NCBI RefSeq assembly: GCF_003575965.1
Contig: NZ_QWJJ01000005.1
Coordinates: 62,001-126,000, forward strand
DNA: 64,000 nucleotides
Source of the DNA: Pseudooceanicola sediminis
GTDB lineage: Bacteria; Pseudomonadota; Alphaproteobacteria; Rhodobacterales; Rhodobacteraceae
Reading direction: 5' to 3'
The translations under genes were made by a program, and so were the position numbers. Of the stretch, positions 24,479 to 33,987 are shown one piece after another; within the stretch, counting starts at the first letter, position 1, and each line of letters opens with the position of its first letter. The notes beneath the pieces are model-generated. The model made no database searches, was not told the origin of the DNA, and saw only the letters and a program-made list of their open reading frames with translations.

Positions 24479-25780
24479 TCAATGCGCTGCCCGGCCCTGC
24501 GCCCGGATTTCGGACACGGTCGTTGCCAGGTTCGCCCAGGCAGGCTTTTCCGCACGCTTGTCGCGCAGATAGGCCGCAATCGCGGTGATTTCTTCGTCGT
24601 TCAGCGCCTGGCGGAATCCGGGCATGACCACGCCCGCAATCCCCACGGGGCCATTCACACCGTCCAGCATGACGTGAATCAGGTTGGTCGGATCGTCCAG
24701 GTTGGTGGCCGAGTTGATGCCCAGGTCGGGCCGGCCCTGCGCGATCTGTTCCGCGTTGTAGTGGCACGATGCGCAGGCCGTCGCATACAGACGCGCGCCC
24801 AGGTCGCCGCGGTATTGCGGATCGGGGCGGTTGGCCTTCAGGCTGGCCATCACCGCCGCACTGCCTGCGGGGTCATCGTCCTGCGCGCCCACCTTGTCGG
24901 CCAGGTAGATGCTCAGCGCGGCGATGTCGGCTTCGGGCAGCGCGCGCACACCGGCATGAACGACCGGACCCATCGGGCCCGCCGCGACACCGTGGTACGT
25001 CGCCACGCCACTCTCGAGATAGGATTTGAACTCGGCCGCGCTCCAGGGGACATGCGACGGGTTGCCGGCGGTCAGTGCCGGCGCGATCCAGCGGTCGATC
25101 TCGGCACCGGCGAACTGGGCGTCCTCACGCTCCGCACCCAGCGCGTTGCGTGGCGTATGGCAGGCGCCACAATGCGTCACACCCTCGGCCAGATAGGCGC
25201 CCCGATTCCATTCGTCCGAATGCGCCTCGTCTGCCTCGTAACGGCCGAAATCCGCGAACAGCAGCTTCCATCCCGATTGCAGCATCCGCAGGTTCAGCGG
25301 AAAGGGCAGCTCGTTTTCCTTCTGCACAGTTTGCACCGGCGCAACCTCGGTCATGATATAGGCATAGATGGCGTCGACGTCCGCATCGCTCATCTTGGTA
25401 AAGTGATCATAGGGAAAGGCCGGGAACAGGTGATTGCCCTCTCGGTCGACCCCTTCGTGCATGGCGCGACGGAACGCCGCCTGCGAATAGGTGCCGATGC
25501 CCGTGTCCACGTCCGGCGTCAGATTGGTCGAATAGATCGTGCCGAACTGCGTCTCCATCGGGTAATTCCCAGCATAGGGCGCGCCGTCCGATGCCGTATG
25601 GCAGGTTGCGCAATATCCGGCGGCGGCCAGAATGCGGCCCTGTTCCACCAGGTCGGCGTCAAATGCGGGCTGGTCATCCCGTGCGACGGGATCCATGGCT
25701 GGCTTGTAGGTATAGACACCGAAACCGACCGCAGCGATGACCGCCACTGCCAGTATGCCTAGAAGGAACCGTTTTAGCAT
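24479..25780 (-). CDS. Membrane-anchored triheme cytochrome c
   Basis: A 433-residue cytochrome with three CxxCH sites: CATCH near residue 56, CGACH near 206 and CASCH near 333. An N-terminal hydrophobic helix ([20 protein letters not shown]) anchors or exports it. It resembles the cytochrome subunits of periplasmic alcohol and aldehyde dehydrogenases. First gene of the operon with the molybdenum hydroxylase, 19 bp before the small subunit, so it is the likely electron acceptor that feeds the respiratory chain. I chose the start at 25780, which has an AAGGA site; an in-frame ATG at 25804 is too close to its ribosome site. Confidence 0.88.
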   Translation of the reverse strand: MLKRFLLGILAVAVIAAVGFGVYTYKPAMDPVARDDQPAFDADLVEQGRILAAAGYCATCHTASDGAPYAGNYPMETQFGTIYSTNLTPDVDTGIGTYSQAAFRRAMHEGVDREGNHLFPAFPYDHFTKMSDADVDAIYAYIMTEVAPVQTVQKENELPFPLNLRMLQSGWKLLFADFGRYEADEAHSDEWNRGAYLAEGVTHCGACHTPRNALGAEREDAQFAGAEIDRWIAPALTAGNPSHVPWSAAEFKSYLESGVATYHGVAAGPMGPVVHAGVRALPEADIAALSIYLADKVGAQDDDPAGSAAVMASLKANRPDPQYRGDLGARLYATACASCHYNAEQIAQGRPDLGINSATNLDDPTNLIHVMLDGVNGPVGIAGVVMPGFRQALNDEEITAIAAYLRDKRAEKPAWANLATTVSEIRAQGRAAH

Positions 25781-26796
25781 GTAGCTGATGTCCTTGGATT
25801 TCATTCCTGGGGCCGCCGCGCCAAGGATCGTCACTGGCGGGGCAGAAAGGTTTCGCTTGGCTGCGTGGCATCGGGGAGGCCGCGCGTCGTGCGCCGCCAT
25901 CGGGAAACGTCCGGGGGTGAGTCACGCGTGACAGGCACTCTATGCCGGAATAAATCAACGCGAGGCAGCGGGAAGAGTTCCGATCCTTCTGCGGATTATG
26001 TTAATTTTTTGGAAACATCCGACTTGGTTGCCGCTGTCCTGTCACGCCTGCCAAGTCGCCCCTGCCAACTCGCTCTGGGCAATTCGCTCTGGGCAACTCA
26101 CTCCGCACAACGAAGCGCCAGGCCAAGCGAAACAGGGCCATGCCACGCGCCGGGCAGCATGGCATGGCATTATGGCATGGCTCTGTCTTGCCGCCATGGC
26201 GTTACGCTACCGCTGATGCGCCGTGCATAGGCAACCCTGGGCAAGCTGGCCCGCGCACATGTCGCGTCGCTCCGCCTGGCCACCTGCCCGCCCGTGACGC
26301 AACCCAGATCATCCTGACGCGATCCTAGGATCAGTCTCTCGGCCTCTCATCGCAGGCCGCGTTGCGCGAATGGTCTCCTCGTGTCTCTGGTCCCATCATC
26401 ATCGCGCCCCGCCGCCGCCCCGCGAAATTCCGGACTTTCACACCGTTCGGAAACCGTTCTGATACCGTTCAAATACCGACGTTCGAATCTAGCGATATCA
26501 GTCACTTAGCCCGCGAATACCGACACCCCCTTACCGACCCTCCGCCAACAGCCTCTGTCCCACGCCCCGACATCCCCCGGGGCCCGAGGCCGCATCGACC
26601 TCGGGCCAGCAACGGCCCTGCCCCCTCGCGCAAAACGGCGGGCCCTCCGGTCACGCATTCCAGCGCGCGTGATCACACCTGTCCCGCGGTTGCCGACACC
26701 CGTGGCCCCGATGCTGAATGGCCACGAACCCCGAACTCGATCACGGCCCGCAGGTCCGGCCTTTTGCGCCGCTGCCCGAACGAAACCGGTGTCCGA
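25781..26796. other. About 1 kb without a convincing gene
   Basis: The region between the cytochrome start and the aldehyde dehydrogenase stop. Open frames here look like noise. It holds a short direct repeat around 26068-26105 (CGCTCTGGGCAA units), a GGCATGG-rich run at 26148-26184, and copy B of the phased repeat at 26441-26524. The cytochrome operon promoter should be near 25800-26000. I cannot identify any RNA gene. Confidence 0.6.
26441..26524 (+). repeat. 11-bp-phased ACCG repeat element, copy B
   Basis: ACCG motifs start at 26442, 26453, 26464 and 26475 (11-bp steps) and again at 26519 (44 bp on). The layout, length and the inner TTCGAA and GATATC words match copy A with no gap. It lies in non-coding DNA 270 bp beyond the stop of the aldehyde dehydrogenase gene. 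Confidence 0.75.
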
Positions 26797-28245
26797 TCAG
26801 ATCGGGTATTTCAACGCACCGTCCTGCATCGTGATCCAGCGCAGTTCGGTAAACTCGTCTATCCCCCAAATCCCGCCGAACCGACCATATCCTGAGGCTT
26901 TCACCCCCCCAAAGGGCATCTGCGCTTCGTCATGGACCGTCGGGCCGTTGATGTGACAGATGCCGCTTTCAATGCGCTTTGCCACCGCCAGCGCCGCCAT
27001 CGTATCACGGCTGAACACCGCCGCTGACAGGCCAAACTCGCTTTCATTCGCTATGCGGATGGCCTCGTCGACAGAACCCGCGCGGATGATGGCAACAACC
27101 GGGCCAAAGCTTTCCTCGGTATAAATCCGCATCTCCGGCGTGACGTGATCCAATGCAGCGGCGTTCAGGATCGTGCCCTTCCCCCCTCCCGCAATCAGGG
27201 TCGCGCCCTTGTCGACAGCATCGGCCGTCAGGGCGCGGATACGGTCCGCACCGGCCATATTGACCAGCGATCCCAATGGGGTATTGCCGTCGCGGGGATC
27301 GCCCGCTGTCAGCGTCTGGACCTTGGCCGAAAAGGCCTCGACGAAACGGTCCCCGACCTCGCCCACGGTGATGATCCGCTCGGTCGACATGCAGATCTGC
27401 CCCTGGTTCATGAAGGCGCCAAAGGCCGCGGCCGCCACCGCCGCATCGACATCTGCATCTTCCAGAACGATCATCGGGGCCTTGCCGCCAAGCTCCAGCA
27501 GGGCCGGTTTCAGGTTGCGCCCCGCCAGCCCGCTGATGACCCGCCCGACACGAGTCGAGCCGGTGAAGTTGATCCTGCGGATTGCCGGGTGTTCGATCAG
27601 CGCCGCGACAATCTCCGGGGCCTCGTCCGGGGCGTTCGAAATGGCGTTCAACACACCCGCCGGCAACCCGGCCTCCGCAACCGCTTCGACGATAAGCGAA
27701 TGAACCCTGGGGCAAAGCTCGGACGTTTTCATGACCACGGTATTGCCGCAGGCCAGCGGTGTCGCGATGGCGCGCACCCCAAGGATCACAGGCGCGTTCC
27801 AGGGCGCCATCGCCAGAACGACACCGGCTGGCTGACGGATCGCCATGGCCGTTGAACCGGGCCGGTTCGACGGAATGACCTCCCCCTTGATCTGGGTCGT
27901 CAGCGATGCCGCCTCAACCAGCATCTCGGAGGCCAGCATCACGTTGAACCGGCCCCAGGCCTCGGTCGCACCGATTTCCTCCTTCATCGCCTGAACGATA
28001 TCATCACCACGCGCCGTCAGATTTTTCGCCGCCGCCAGCAATGTGTGCCGCCGCTCTCCGGGAGAAGTCACAGACCAGGTGGCAAAGGCACTTGCAGCCG
28101 CGTCCACCGCGCGCGCCACATCGCCGAGAGAGGCCGCCGCCGCCTCGGTCACCACATCGCCGGTCACCGGGTTCGCCAGGGTGAAGCTTCGGTCGCCTTC
28201 GGCCGCGGTGTAAGTTCCGTTGATATAGAGGTTCAGCTTTTCCAT
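26797..28245 (-). CDS. Aldehyde dehydrogenase, vanillin-dehydrogenase-like
   Basis: A 482-residue NAD(P)-dependent aldehyde dehydrogenase. The nucleophile is Cys285 in NQGQICMSTER, the general base Glu251 in ELGGK, and the cofactor loop INFTGSTRVG. The late motif TVHDEAQMPFGGVKASGYG is characteristic of vanillin/benzaldehyde/salicylaldehyde dehydrogenases. It starts 12 bp after livF with a CAGGAGA site, so it is the last gene of the livKHMGF operon. Oxidation of vanillin or another aromatic aldehyde to the acid is the probable job, feeding the demethylase and ring-cleavage genes at the left end of the window. Confidence 0.85.
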   Translation of the reverse strand: MEKLNLYINGTYTAAEGDRSFTLANPVTGDVVTEAAAASLGDVARAVDAAASAFATWSVTSPGERRHTLLAAAKNLTARGDDIVQAMKEEIGATEAWGRFNVMLASEMLVEAASLTTQIKGEVIPSNRPGSTAMAIRQPAGVVLAMAPWNAPVILGVRAIATPLACGNTVVMKTSELCPRVHSLIVEAVAEAGLPAGVLNAISNAPDEAPEIVAALIEHPAIRRINFTGSTRVGRVISGLAGRNLKPALLELGGKAPMIVLEDADVDAAVAAAAFGAFMNQGQICMSTERIITVGEVGDRFVEAFSAKVQTLTAGDPRDGNTPLGSLVNMAGADRIRALTADAVDKGATLIAGGGKGTILNAAALDHVTPEMRIYTEESFGPVVAIIRAGSVDEAIRIANESEFGLSAAVFSRDTMAALAVAKRIESGICHINGPTVHDEAQMPFGGVKASGYGRFGGIWGIDEFTELRWITMQDGALKYPI

Positions 28246-28257
28246 CAGTGTCTCCTG

Positions 28258-28980
28258 TTACCTTGTTTTCGCCAGGGTTCCGCCCAGAAAGGCGCGCACC
28301 ACGGCAGGGTCGGATTTGATCTGGGATGCGGGCCCGGCCCCTGAAATGCGCCCAACCTCCATGAGGTAGGCAAAGTCGGCCAGCTCCAGCGTGGCGCGGG
28401 CATTCTGTTCGACGATCAGGATGGTCAGTCCGGTTTCCCGGATTCGCGACAACGCCGCAAAGACTTCCTTGACGACAATCGGGGCGAGGCCCAGCGATGG
28501 CTCGTCCAGCAAGAGCAAATCGGGTTTCGACATCAGCGCCCTGCCGATCGCCACCATCTGCTGCTCGCCACCTGACATTGTGCCGGCCAACTGGCTCCGG
28601 CGCTGTGCCAGCTTGGGAAATAGCGCGAACACCTCTTCCATCTGCGCATTCGCACCTGTCGCTGCCCGTTTCGCAATGGCCCCCAGACGCAAATTATCCA
28701 GCACCGACAAGCCCGGAAAGATGCCCCGCCCCTCGGGAACCAGGGCGATCCCCTGCTCGACAAGCAGATGCGCGGGACGACCCAGAAGCGACTGGCCCCG
28801 ATACACGATTTCACCTGCCGTGGGTTGCACCCGTCCCCCGATCGCCCCGAGGAGAGATGACTTGCCCGCACCATTCGCGCCCAGGATTGCGACCATGGTG
28901 CCCTGCGCCACGTTCAGCGTGGCACGATCCAATGCGATATGCTTGCCGTAGGCGATGGTCAGGTCTCTGATCTCAAGCAT
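28258..28980 (-). CDS. livF: Branched-chain-type ABC transporter ATPase, LivF
   Basis: A 240-residue ATP-binding subunit. Walker A is GANGAGKSS near residue 38, the signature is MSGGEQQMVAIGRAL, and Walker B is LLLLDEPSLGLAP. The start at 28980 overlaps the livG stop by 8 bp and follows GGGAGAGG. It works with LivG on the inner face of the LivHM channel. The gene downstream is an aromatic aldehyde dehydrogenase, so the cargo is probably an aromatic compound rather than an amino acid (inference). Confidence 0.9.
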   Translation of the reverse strand: MLEIRDLTIAYGKHIALDRATLNVAQGTMVAILGANGAGKSSLLGAIGGRVQPTAGEIVYRGQSLLGRPAHLLVEQGIALVPEGRGIFPGLSVLDNLRLGAIAKRAATGANAQMEEVFALFPKLAQRRSQLAGTMSGGEQQMVAIGRALMSKPDLLLLDEPSLGLAPIVVKEVFAALSRIRETGLTILIVEQNARATLELADFAYLMEVGRISGAGPASQIKSDPAVVRAFLGGTLAKTR

Positions 28981-29701
28981 CGACCTCTCCCCCAAGATAC
29001 GCGCTGACCACCATGGGATCGGCCAGCGCAATGTCCGTCGGGGCGTCCGCGATCAATTCACCGGAATTCATCACCACGACACGGGGGCACAGCGCGCGCA
29101 CGGCGTCGATGATATGTTCGACCATCAGGATCGTCAGCCCGCCCTGATGCAGAGTGCGGATAAGCGCGACTCCTTCGGCAAGCTCGGTCGGGTTCAACCC
29201 GGCCAACCATTCATCAAGCAGCAGGATTTCCGGCTCTGCGGCAAGCGCCCGGGCAAGCTCCAGCCGCTTTTGGTCGATATAGGTCAGGTCAGCTGCGGCG
29301 ACCCCGGCCCTGTCGGACAAACCAACCATTTCCAGCGCGCCGAGCGCGACACGACGCGCTGCGGCGCCCCAATGCGCGTGCCGCCCGAAAACGGCCGTGA
29401 TCATGACGTTTTCGACCAGGCTCAACGATGGCAGGGTCCGAACCAGCTGGAACGTCCTTGCGACGCCCGCGCGCGCAATCCGATCCCGGCTCAGGCCGGT
29501 CAGGCGCAATCCATCCAGCCGTATATCGCCACTGGTCGCGGGCAAGGCACCCGAAACCAGGTTGATCAGGGTCGTCTTGCCAGATCCGTTCGGCCCCAGC
29601 AATCCGACGACCTCTCCCTTTTCCAGGGTGAATGACACGTCGCTGACCGCGCGCAATCCGCCGAATTGCTTTACGGCCCTGTCGATTTCAAGAAAGCTCA
29701 T
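28973..29701 (-). CDS. livG: Branched-chain-type ABC transporter ATPase, LivG
   Basis: A 242-residue ATP-binding subunit. Walker A is GPNGSGKTTL near residue 38 and Walker B is ILLLDEWLAGLNP. The usual LSxGQ-type signature is altered: the equivalent segment reads LTYIDQKRLELARAL, with no clear SGG, a pattern seen in some LivG-like proteins. It overlaps livM by 4 bp (ATGA). Together with LivF it powers the importer. Confidence 0.88.
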   Translation of the reverse strand: MSFLEIDRAVKQFGGLRAVSDVSFTLEKGEVVGLLGPNGSGKTTLINLVSGALPATSGDIRLDGLRLTGLSRDRIARAGVARTFQLVRTLPSLSLVENVMITAVFGRHAHWGAAARRVALGALEMVGLSDRAGVAAADLTYIDQKRLELARALAAEPEILLLDEWLAGLNPTELAEGVALIRTLHQGGLTILMVEHIIDAVRALCPRVVVMNSGELIADAPTDIALADPMVVSAYLGGEVDA

Positions 29702-30612
29702 CCTCTTGCCCCTTTCGCCTTGCCCAAAAGCCGCTCGGTGCTTGCGATCAGGCCATTCGGAACCAGAAAGACGACGCCGATGAACAGCAGGCCCAGCAGG
29801 ATCGGGTATGAATCGGGAAAGTTCGAAGACAGCCATTCAAAGATCAGGAACAGCGGCACCGCACCCAGCGTCGGCCCCCACAGTCGGTTCGCCCCCCCGA
29901 GCAGAGCCATGATGACCGTCAGAAAGCTGATCGTCGGGTTGAACACGATCGACGGTTCCACATACACATACCTGGGCGAGGTAATGGCCCCGGCCAGCGT
30001 CAGGATGACCGCGGACAGCACGAAGGCCAGCAGCTTGACCCGGGCCAGGTTGATACCGGAATGGGCCGCCACGGTCTCGTCGTCCCCGATGACCCTCAGC
30101 GCCATTCCCAGCCTTGAGCGATGGATCCACGCAGTCAGCGCAATCGTGATCGCCGCAAGCCCGAGCATCTGCCAATAGATCTGGCGCGTGGTGATATCCA
30201 GAAAGATATAGCGGCCAAGCGTTCCGGTGACATTGACCTCGTACCACGTGATCAGCTGCCGGACGAGTTCGGCCAGACCGAAGCTGAAGATGACGAAATA
30301 GACCCCACGCAGCCTCAGCGTGGCCAGGCCAACGACCAGCGCGATTGTCCCGCCGATCAGTGCGGCACACAGCAGCACCGCGCCGTAGCCGAGAGTTTCG
30401 TTCAGTACGGCGACGGTATATGCACCGGTGCCATAAAATGCGACCGTCGCCAGCGAGATATAATGCGTCTGGCCTGAAAACAGCGCCCAAGCCGAGGCCA
30501 GCGTGACATAGGTGGCCGCCCCGATCAGCAGCCCGAGACCATAGTCCGTCACGATCAGGGGCACGATTGCCAGCAGGGCAAGGCCGATCAGTGGAAGGAT
30601 GATCCTGCTCAT
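29698..30612 (-). CDS. livM: Branched-chain-type ABC transporter permease, LivM
   Basis: A 304-residue inner-membrane permease with about nine to ten hydrophobic segments. Typical LivM blocks are ASAWALFSGQTHYISLATVA and GVYFVIFSFGLAELVRQL. I start at 30612 (GGAG site, 4-bp overlap with livH) rather than the longer frame. It forms the membrane channel with LivH. Confidence 0.9.
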   Translation of the reverse strand: MSRIILPLIGLALLAIVPLIVTDYGLGLLIGAATYVTLASAWALFSGQTHYISLATVAFYGTGAYTVAVLNETLGYGAVLLCAALIGGTIALVVGLATLRLRGVYFVIFSFGLAELVRQLITWYEVNVTGTLGRYIFLDITTRQIYWQMLGLAAITIALTAWIHRSRLGMALRVIGDDETVAAHSGINLARVKLLAFVLSAVILTLAGAITSPRYVYVEPSIVFNPTISFLTVIMALLGGANRLWGPTLGAVPLFLIFEWLSSNFPDSYPILLGLLFIGVVFLVPNGLIASTERLLGKAKGARG

Positions 30613-31478
30613 GTGCGCGCTCCGAACAGGCCCTGCGGTCGCCACAGCAAGACCAGCAGAAAGATCGCAAAGGTCGCGGCAAGTGTCAGGCCCGGATCAA
30701 TGGCCGTGGCCACGAAGGTTTCAAGCAGGCCAAGGGCAAGACCAGCCGCCAGTGCGCCGGGGACATTCCCGACCCCGCCCATGATCACGATGACCAATGC
30801 TTTCATCGTGAAAACCACGCCGCCTGTCGCGGAAAAGGTCTGGTACATCGAAATTGACGCCCCTGCAGTCGCGGCCAGAGCGGAACCGATCGCGAACCCC
30901 TGACGGGCCACCCGATTGACATCGATCCCGACCAGGGGCGCCGACCCCGGCGTCAGAGCCACAGCGCGCATGATCAGGCCCCACCGCGTCTTTTGCAGCG
31001 CAACCACGAGCGCGCCACCCGCCAGCACGCAGATGGCAAAGGCGATCAGCCGGTTCAGCGCAACCGAGACGCCGAGGACGTCGATGCCGCGATCCAGGTA
31101 GGATATGGAGGTAAAGTTCGCGCCGAACCCGACCAGCAGCACGCCCTGTATCAGGAACAGCAGACCGAACGTGGCAAGGATACTGTCGACCTCAAGCCGC
31201 CCACTGGAACCCGAACGCGCCACGAGCGGTCGCATCATGACCTGATACAACAGCCAGCCGAACCCGTATCCGGCGATGGTGACGAACGGCAAGGCCACCA
31301 AGGGCGGGACCCCCAGATGTTGAAACGACGCGACCACCAGAAAGGCGGCGATCAGGGTGAATTCGCCATAGGCCAGGTTCATGATGCGGGCGATCCCGTA
31401 TTGCAGGGTCAGCCCAAGCGCCAGCAGCGCATAGGTGCCCCCCAGCACAAGGCCGAGGATCAGTGTCGTGGAAAGCAT
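30609..31478 (-). CDS. livH: Branched-chain-type ABC transporter permease, LivH
   Basis: A 289-residue permease with about eight hydrophobic segments. The opening GLVLGGTYALLALGLTLQYG and the middle LRAVALTPGSAPLVGID-like block (here MRAVALTPGSAPLVGID) are typical of LivH. It follows livK after a 65-bp gap that contains a stem-loop, and overlaps livM by 4 bp. Confidence 0.9.
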   Translation of the reverse strand: MLSTTLILGLVLGGTYALLALGLTLQYGIARIMNLAYGEFTLIAAFLVVASFQHLGVPPLVALPFVTIAGYGFGWLLYQVMMRPLVARSGSSGRLEVDSILATFGLLFLIQGVLLVGFGANFTSISYLDRGIDVLGVSVALNRLIAFAICVLAGGALVVALQKTRWGLIMRAVALTPGSAPLVGIDVNRVARQGFAIGSALAATAGASISMYQTFSATGGVVFTMKALVIVIMGGVGNVPGALAAGLALGLLETFVATAIDPGLTLAATFAIFLLVLLWRPQGLFGART

Positions 31479-31508
31479 TGGTAACCTCGATTGGCAGGAG
31501 CAATATCA

Positions 31509-31534
31509 ACCCGCGCCGCCATTGCGGCGCGGGT
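31509..31534 (-). terminator. Intercistronic stem-loop between livK and livH
   Basis: ACCCGCGCCGC (31509-31519) pairs with GCGGCGCGGGT (31524-31534), loop CATT. It lies ten bases after the livK stop. It likely lets livK be made in excess of the permease genes by attenuation or 3'-end protection. Confidence 0.65.
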
Positions 31535-31543
31535 ATTGTTAAC

Positions 31544-32761
31544 TCACCACTCCGGTTTGGGGATGATCGGCGTGGCTGCACCTGTCTTGTCGGCCGGGCC
31601 GATTGCGCGAAACGCATCGCCCTGCCATTGCCCGATCCACCAGAGATCGCGCAACTGGTTGTCCTCCAGCTTGACCTCACCCACGACAGTTTCGAACGTC
31701 CCTCCTGACAACTCCTCGGCCAGGGCCGCATGGTCCAGACCGACCCGTTCGATCGCCTGCGCCAGCATCTCCAACGACGCATAGGTGATGGCCGATGCCC
31801 AGCTGTCGGGGGGGCTTCCGACGAACGCCGTGTGACGGGTGAAATACTCCTGGATGGCCGGGCTTTCAGCGTCGACGCCGCCGATGGCCATGACCCCTTC
31901 GGCCTTGCCGTCCGCGACCCCCGGATAGATCGGGAACGCGCCGCCGACCGAGATATAGAAGACCGCCGGGTTATAGTTCATCGACTGGGCCGTCTTGGTC
32001 ATGCCGAACGAACCGGGGGGATAGGAAAATGCCACGAAACTATCCGCGCCAGATCCCTGAGCTTCGCTCATGATCGCGGCAAAGTCCGAGGTACCCAGTG
32101 GATATGTCTTGTCGTAGACCAGCTCGAACCCCGCCTCGGCAAAGGCCGGACGCGCGCCGGTAATCAGGTCGATCCCGAAGCCATCCGCGACGGAGACAAC
32201 GGCGACCTTGTTGTTGATCGTGCCCGCGTCACGCGCCTTGGTCAAAACGTCAACCAGGCCACCGGCATAATCATGTCCTCCCCCCAGCATCCAGAAACTG
32301 CGGTCCCAACGCGCGGCAAAATCCGGCGCCTTGTCCGTCACCGCCGTGACGGCAAGCTGCGGATAGCCGAACCGCGCCATCAGCGGCGCAATCGCCAGGT
32401 TGCCCCCCGTTCCCCAGGGCGGCAGGATCAGATCGACCTTGTCCTGGGTGGCGAGCCTTTCGATCGATCGGACAAGGTCTTCGTTGGCTGACCGGTTGTC
32501 GTATTCCACAACTTCGATCATTCTCTGCGATCCGTCAGGCATCGTCAGCCCGCCGGCCTTGTTCACCGTATCGACCCAAAGTTCGTAGTTGGGAATCGTG
32601 GTAATTCCCGCGCCCGTGGCGTTCGGGCCGGTCCGGGCCACTGCATATCCGATCTTCACCGGCCCATCCTGCGCCAGCGCGGAACCGGCACCAAACGCAA
32701 GAGTCGATGTCATGCAAATGGAGAGCGCGCGCAGGGCAGCGCGCCGCGAAATACGTGTCAT
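31544..32761 (-). CDS. livK: ABC transporter substrate-binding protein, LivK/aromatic-binding type
   Basis: A 405-residue periplasmic binding protein of the type I fold. The signal peptide begins MTRISRRAALRALSICMTST and ends near SALAQ; the paired arginines suggest possible twin-arginine export. The opening PVKIGYAVARTGPNATGAG is typical of branched-chain and aromatic acid binders. The start at 32761 follows GGGAGGAAA. It leads the livKHMGF-vdh operon and faces a divergent AraC gene. Ligand probably an aromatic acid or aldehyde by association with vdh. Confidence 0.9.
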   Translation of the reverse strand: MTRISRRAALRALSICMTSTLAFGAGSALAQDGPVKIGYAVARTGPNATGAGITTIPNYELWVDTVNKAGGLTMPDGSQRMIEVVEYDNRSANEDLVRSIERLATQDKVDLILPPWGTGGNLAIAPLMARFGYPQLAVTAVTDKAPDFAARWDRSFWMLGGGHDYAGGLVDVLTKARDAGTINNKVAVVSVADGFGIDLITGARPAFAEAGFELVYDKTYPLGTSDFAAIMSEAQGSGADSFVAFSYPPGSFGMTKTAQSMNYNPAVFYISVGGAFPIYPGVADGKAEGVMAIGGVDAESPAIQEYFTRHTAFVGSPPDSWASAITYASLEMLAQAIERVGLDHAALAEELSGGTFETVVGEVKLEDNQLRDLWWIGQWQGDAFRAIGPADKTGAATPIIPKPEW

Positions 32762-32936
32762 AATTTCCTCCCTTGTGATCACCACCAAAGGCGACCTGCT
32801 GTCGCCCCGAGGTGCCGCTTGGCGCGGGTCTTCGGGGCTGACGTCAAAGGTATATCTGCCCGCTCACGCATATAAATGTATTCTTGCGGCCATTTTTTGT
32901 ACTTTTGCTTGATTGAAGCGCAATTGATTGGCACGA

Positions 32937-33806
32937 ATGCTCATGCCGCACATGCTCCGCCCCGCCAGACCGCGCCGCTCCACACCGGGGCTGCACCAGA
33001 TCAAGAGCCCACTGTCCCGCATCGCTTTCGGGCTGGCCTCCGGCACGTCGCATCTGCTCTGGCTTGGGCATGGCACCGTCCACCTGCGACAGGGCGACGG
33101 CGACACGACATTGGAGAGTAACGGACCACGTCTGTTGTGGTGGGCTGACGGCGCGGGGCGTGAACTGATTGCGGAAATCGGTGCCCGTGGCACGCTGCTG
33201 TCGATCCCGCAGGTAACCCTGATCCAATCCCTTCCAACCACGCCGATCGGCGCACAGATGCAACGCACGATCTCTCAGGATCTCGATCTCGCGGCGGAAT
33301 CCTCTTCTTCCGTGGTCAGGCTGCTGGAAGGGTTCGTGCACGAACGCAAAAGCGGCGAACACGGCACCGATATCGCGACCTCACACTACCTGGGACTGCT
33401 GGTCCTTCAGCTCTGGCGACTGGCGCGGCGGGACCTTGTCAACCTTGGGGGCGCGCCACAGGGGTTGTCAGAACGCTTCATCCTGCTGGCTGCACAACGT
33501 GTCCGCGATCACCGTCCCATCGACGACTATGCGCGCGACCTGAACGTAAGCCGCGACCGGCTCGGTTCTGCCGTAAAACGGGCCACGGGTTTGCCGCCCC
33601 AGGCCTATCTGCACCGACTGCTGATCCGCGAAGCGATGGAGCTTCTGGCGAATACGGGGATGCCTGTCTCGCAGGTGGCCTTTCGCCTGGGCTTTGTCGA
33701 TCCGGCCTATTTCACACGGTTTTTCAAGCGCGAAACCGGGCAAAACCCCGGCGCCTTTCGTCGTTCCGAAGATGCGCCCCCGCAATCCTTCGCAGCCTGG
33801 CCCTGA
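32937..33806 (+). CDS. AraC-family regulator divergent from the liv-vdh operon
   Basis: About 289 residues. The C-terminal two-part helix-turn-helix spans residues about 185-285 (RPIDDYARDLNVSRDRLGSA and MPVSQVAFRLGFVDPAYFTRFFKRETGQNP). The N-terminal half is a divergent ligand-binding domain. The start is uncertain: ATGs at 32937, 32943 and 32952 all lack a clear ribosome site. The 175-bp divergent gap to livK is AT-rich and should hold its operator. It most likely activates the transporter and aldehyde dehydrogenase when the aromatic substrate is present. Confidence 0.85.
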   Translation: MLMPHMLRPARPRRSTPGLHQIKSPLSRIAFGLASGTSHLLWLGHGTVHLRQGDGDTTLESNGPRLLWWADGAGRELIAEIGARGTLLSIPQVTLIQSLPTTPIGAQMQRTISQDLDLAAESSSSVVRLLEGFVHERKSGEHGTDIATSHYLGLLVLQLWRLARRDLVNLGGAPQGLSERFILLAAQRVRDHRPIDDYARDLNVSRDRLGSAVKRATGLPPQAYLHRLLIREAMELLANTGMPVSQVAFRLGFVDPAYFTRFFKRETGQNPGAFRRSEDAPPQSFAAWP

Positions 33807-33987
33807 CGGCCGAGCCGAACGACCTGTGACGCGGCCCTGCACGCGTGCGACGCTCCACCCTGTGTTCCCGTGCGCTTCGACCGAGGGGGCCGCGATGCGT
33901 CCTGCGGCAGTTCACGGAAAAATAATCGATGTATGAAATTCAGCTGTAGCTCGGGAGCCTTTTCATTGACGTCGGGACCAGTCCGCC

